Of a stretch of DNA of 7,141 bases, positions 5,400 to 7,141 are shown piece by piece (position 1 is the first letter of the stretch; every line of letters starts with the position of its first letter). A model generated the notes under the pieces. The model saw only the letters and a list, made by a program, of their open reading frames with translations. It did not search any database and had not been told where the DNA came from. The stretch comes from Candidatus Methanofastidiosia archaeon (GTDB taxonomy: Archaea; Methanobacteriota_B; Thermococci; Methanofastidiosales; NM3): positions 1-7,141 of the forward strand of contig JAHKLV010000049.1 of NCBI GenBank assembly GCA_020854925.1. Reading direction: 5' to 3'. Made by a program: the position numbers and the translations under genes.

Positions 5400-5402
5400 C
5401 AT

Positions 5403-5416
5403 GATAATATTTTTTA
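5403..5416 (+). promoter_or_regulatory. TATA box for nrdJ
   Basis: GATAATATTTTTTA (core TAATATTT) is centred near 5408. Transcription is predicted to begin near 5435, between the candidate start codons at 5429 and 5447, which favours 5447. Confidence 0.5.
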
Positions 5417-5446
5417 GATGTCACGGTGATGGCTTGTGTGAACAAT

Positions 5447-7141
5447 ATGAGTGAGACCGTTATCGATAGCATACTCAAGGCACGGTACCTGAGGGCAGGC
5501 GAGACAACGTATGAAGACATCTGCAATCGTGTGGCTGGTGCCCTTGCAGAAACTGAGGACGAGCGCCAAGCATACTTTGACGCGATGCGCACGCTTGCGT
5601 TTCTTCCAAACTCCCCAACGCTCATGAATGCAGGGACCGAATTGGGCCAGCTTTCCGCCTGTTTTACGCTCAAGGTGGGAGACTCCATACCGGAGATTTT
5701 TAGCGCACTCGAGTGGGGTGCGCTCATTCACAAGAGCGGGGGTGGCACGGGATACAACTTCTCATCCATACGGCCAGAGGGTTCTCCGGTACAGTCGACA
5801 GAAGGTGTCGCTTCAGGGCCCGTCTCTTTCATGAAAATATTTAATGCCGCTACGGAAGTCATCAAGCAAGGCGGTAGAAGGAGGGGGGCCAACATGGGCA
5901 TCCTCAACGTCTGGCACCCCGATATCCTCTCCTTTATCAAGGCAAAGACCGAAGAGGGCGAGCTCTCGAACTTCAACATTTCCATCATGCTCAACGATGC
6001 CTTCATGCGCCACGTGGAGGCGGGGCACATGGACGACGTCTGGTTGACGCACCCGCACACGGGCGCGCGTGTCACGATAGGCGAGATCTGGACCAGCATC
6101 GTCGACGGCATATGGAAAAACGGCGAGCCAGGCGTCCTGTTCTACGACGCCATCAACGAAGGGAATCCCACGCCCCAGCTTGGACCCATAGACACGACCA
6201 ATCCCTGTGGGGAGCAGCCGCTGCTGCATTTTGAAAGCTGCGTGCTCGGTTCCATCAACCTTTCAAAATTCGTTCACGAGGGGGCTTTGGACATCGAGAG
6301 ACTGGAAGGGATGACCCGCATGGCCGTCCGCTTCCTCGATGCCGTCATCGACCGTAATCAGTTCCCCATCCCCGCCATTGAGGAGGCTACGCGGCTGACA
6401 CGCAAGATTGGACTCGGGATTATGGGCATGCACGACATGCTCCTCGAGCTCGGGCTTGCCTACGATTCGAAGGAGGGAAGGGAGTTGTGCGGTCAGGTAA
6501 TGGCCTGCATCAACGCAGCCGCCATCGAAGAGTCTTCCCACTTGGCGCAGAAAAAGGGCTGTTTCCCCGCATGGGAGGGAAGCGTCTGGGGGGAGACGCC
6601 CATGAGGAACGCCGCCCTTACCACCGTGGCGCCAACCGGAACCATCTCTCTCCTCGCAGGATGCTCAAGCGGCATCGAGCCGGTCTTTTCCTACGCCTAC
6701 ACCAGGAAAAACACCGTGGGCAAGACCTTTGATATCATACACCCCCTCTTCGGCCAACGGCTACGCTCAGTCCTGCGGGAAGAAGGTGTGCAGGGTGAGG
6801 AGGCCGAAAGTCGATACAAGGGCGTCATGGAGCACGTGCACACCACCGGATCCATCCAGGACATCCCTTGGCTGCCCGACACGTTCAAGCGCATCTTCAA
6901 GACGGCGCTTGACATCTCTTGGGAAGACCACGTAGCCATGCAGATTGCGCTGCAGCGCCATGTGCACGCTTCCATTTCCAAGACTATCAACATGCCGAAA
7001 GAAGCGACAAAGGACGATGTGGAACGTGCCATTGTTATGGCGTGGCGTGGGGGCCTCAAAGGCATGACCATCTATCGGACGGGGAGCAGGGAGGACGTGG
7101 TCCTCGACCTCAAGCGGGAAGAAGTACCCGCAGCAAGGGAC
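5447..7141 (+). CDS. nrdJ: Adenosylcobalamin-dependent (class II) ribonucleoside-diphosphate reductase NrdJ, 3' end outside window
   Basis: NrdJ makes deoxyribonucleotides from ribonucleotides using a thiyl radical formed with coenzyme B12; it needs no oxygen. The frame is open for 565 codons to the window edge. The three active-site cysteines are C72 (GQLSACFTL), C254 (NPCGEQPL) and C265 (FESCVLGSINL), with N252 and E256 completing the catalytic loop; the 11-residue C254-C265 spacing is as in known class II enzymes. Class II signatures include KSGGGTGYNFSSIRP (96-110), QGGRRRGANMG (141-151), and APTGTISLLAGCSSGIEP (395-412). The N-terminus is short, with no ATP-cone domain before the catalytic barrel. 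The redox-active C-terminal cysteine tail would lie beyond 7141. ATG 5447 is preferred because the TATA box predicts a start near 5435; ATG 5429 (adding MACVNN) and GTG 5426 remain possible. Confidence 0.95.
   Translation, partial: MSETVIDSILKARYLRAGETTYEDICNRVAGALAETEDERQAYFDAMRTLAFLPNSPTLMNAGTELGQLSACFTLKVGDSIPEIFSALEWGALIHKSGGGTGYNFSSIRPEGSPVQSTEGVASGPVSFMKIFNAATEVIKQGGRRRGANMGILNVWHPDILSFIKAKTEEGELSNFNISIMLNDAFMRHVEAGHMDDVWLTHPHTGARVTIGEIWTSIVDGIWKNGEPGVLFYDAINEGNPTPQLGPIDTTNPCGEQPLLHFESCVLGSINLSKFVHEGALDIERLEGMTRMAVRFLDAVIDRNQFPIPAIEEATRLTRKIGLGIMGMHDMLLELGLAYDSKEGRELCGQVMACINAAAIEESSHLAQKKGCFPAWEGSVWGETPMRNAALTTVAPTGTISLLAGCSSGIEPVFSYAYTRKNTVGKTFDIIHPLFGQRLRSVLREEGVQGEEAESRYKGVMEHVHTTGSIQDIPWLPDTFKRIFKTALDISWEDHVAMQIALQRHVHASISKTINMPKEATKDDVERAIVMAWRGGLKGMTIYRTGSREDVVLDLKREEVPAARD

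Noticed and set aside
5281..5402. C/D-box small RNA on the minus strand (GTGATGG resembles box C)
   Set aside because: No convincing box D (CTGA) or second box pair at the right spacing.
5351..5404. 17-codon frame (MTRDMDGCPIAVHTAAT) ahead of nrdJ as a possible leader peptide
   Set aside because: It ends before the inferred nrdJ transcript start and has no ribosome site, so it would not be on the nrdJ mRNA.
5813..6229. Open frame of 138 codons on the minus strand in nrdJ
   Set aside because: It is antisense to the nrdJ catalytic barrel, which is unmistakable; no independent support.

Overview
The window looks archaeal, most likely euryarchaeal. Short AT-rich TATA-type boxes lie about 25 bases before inferred transcript starts. 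Leaders are very short or nearly absent. Where ribosome sites exist they are the strong archaeal GGAGGTGAT type. The content is also typical of anaerobic archaea: a ferredoxin-linked 2-oxoacid oxidoreductase (IorA/IorB) and a coenzyme-B12 (class II) ribonucleotide reductase. DNA is moderately GC-rich in genes and AT-rich at promoters. The species cannot be fixed from the sequence alone.

Layout, left to right. (1) 3-143, minus: the N-terminal part of a pyridoxamine-phosphate-oxidase-like flavoprotein, cut by the window edge. (2) 237-977, plus: a cysteine-rich winged-helix regulator, diverging from gene 1, with a palindrome between its TATA box and start codon. (3) 1028-1729, plus: an aspartate/glutamate racemase, probably co-transcribed with the regulator. 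(4) 4248-1736, minus: a translationally coupled iorA-iorB operon for indolepyruvate (arylpyruvate):ferredoxin oxidoreductase, convergent with the racemase; the two stop codons sit in a perfect inverted repeat. (5) 4364-4561, plus: a 65-residue zinc-ribbon protein, diverging from iorA. (6) 5057-4566, minus: a small nitroreductase-family flavoprotein, only 4 bases from the zinc-ribbon gene. (7) 5235-5158, minus: tRNA-Glu(CTC) with genomically encoded CCA. (8) 5447 to the window end, plus: nrdJ, the B12-dependent ribonucleotide reductase, open at its 3' end.

The genes do not form one pathway. The only clear functional unit is iorAB, which converts arylpyruvates to aryl-acyl-CoA while reducing ferredoxin (or the reverse, for aromatic amino-acid synthesis). 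The regulator and racemase may form a second small unit. The flavoproteins, tRNA and nrdJ appear to be independent transcription units.

I did not see a clearly new multi-gene system, mobile element or CRISPR array. The best leads are the six-cysteine regulator with its promoter palindrome, the loss of one cluster-ligand cysteine in IorA, and three inverted repeats upstream of nrdJ.
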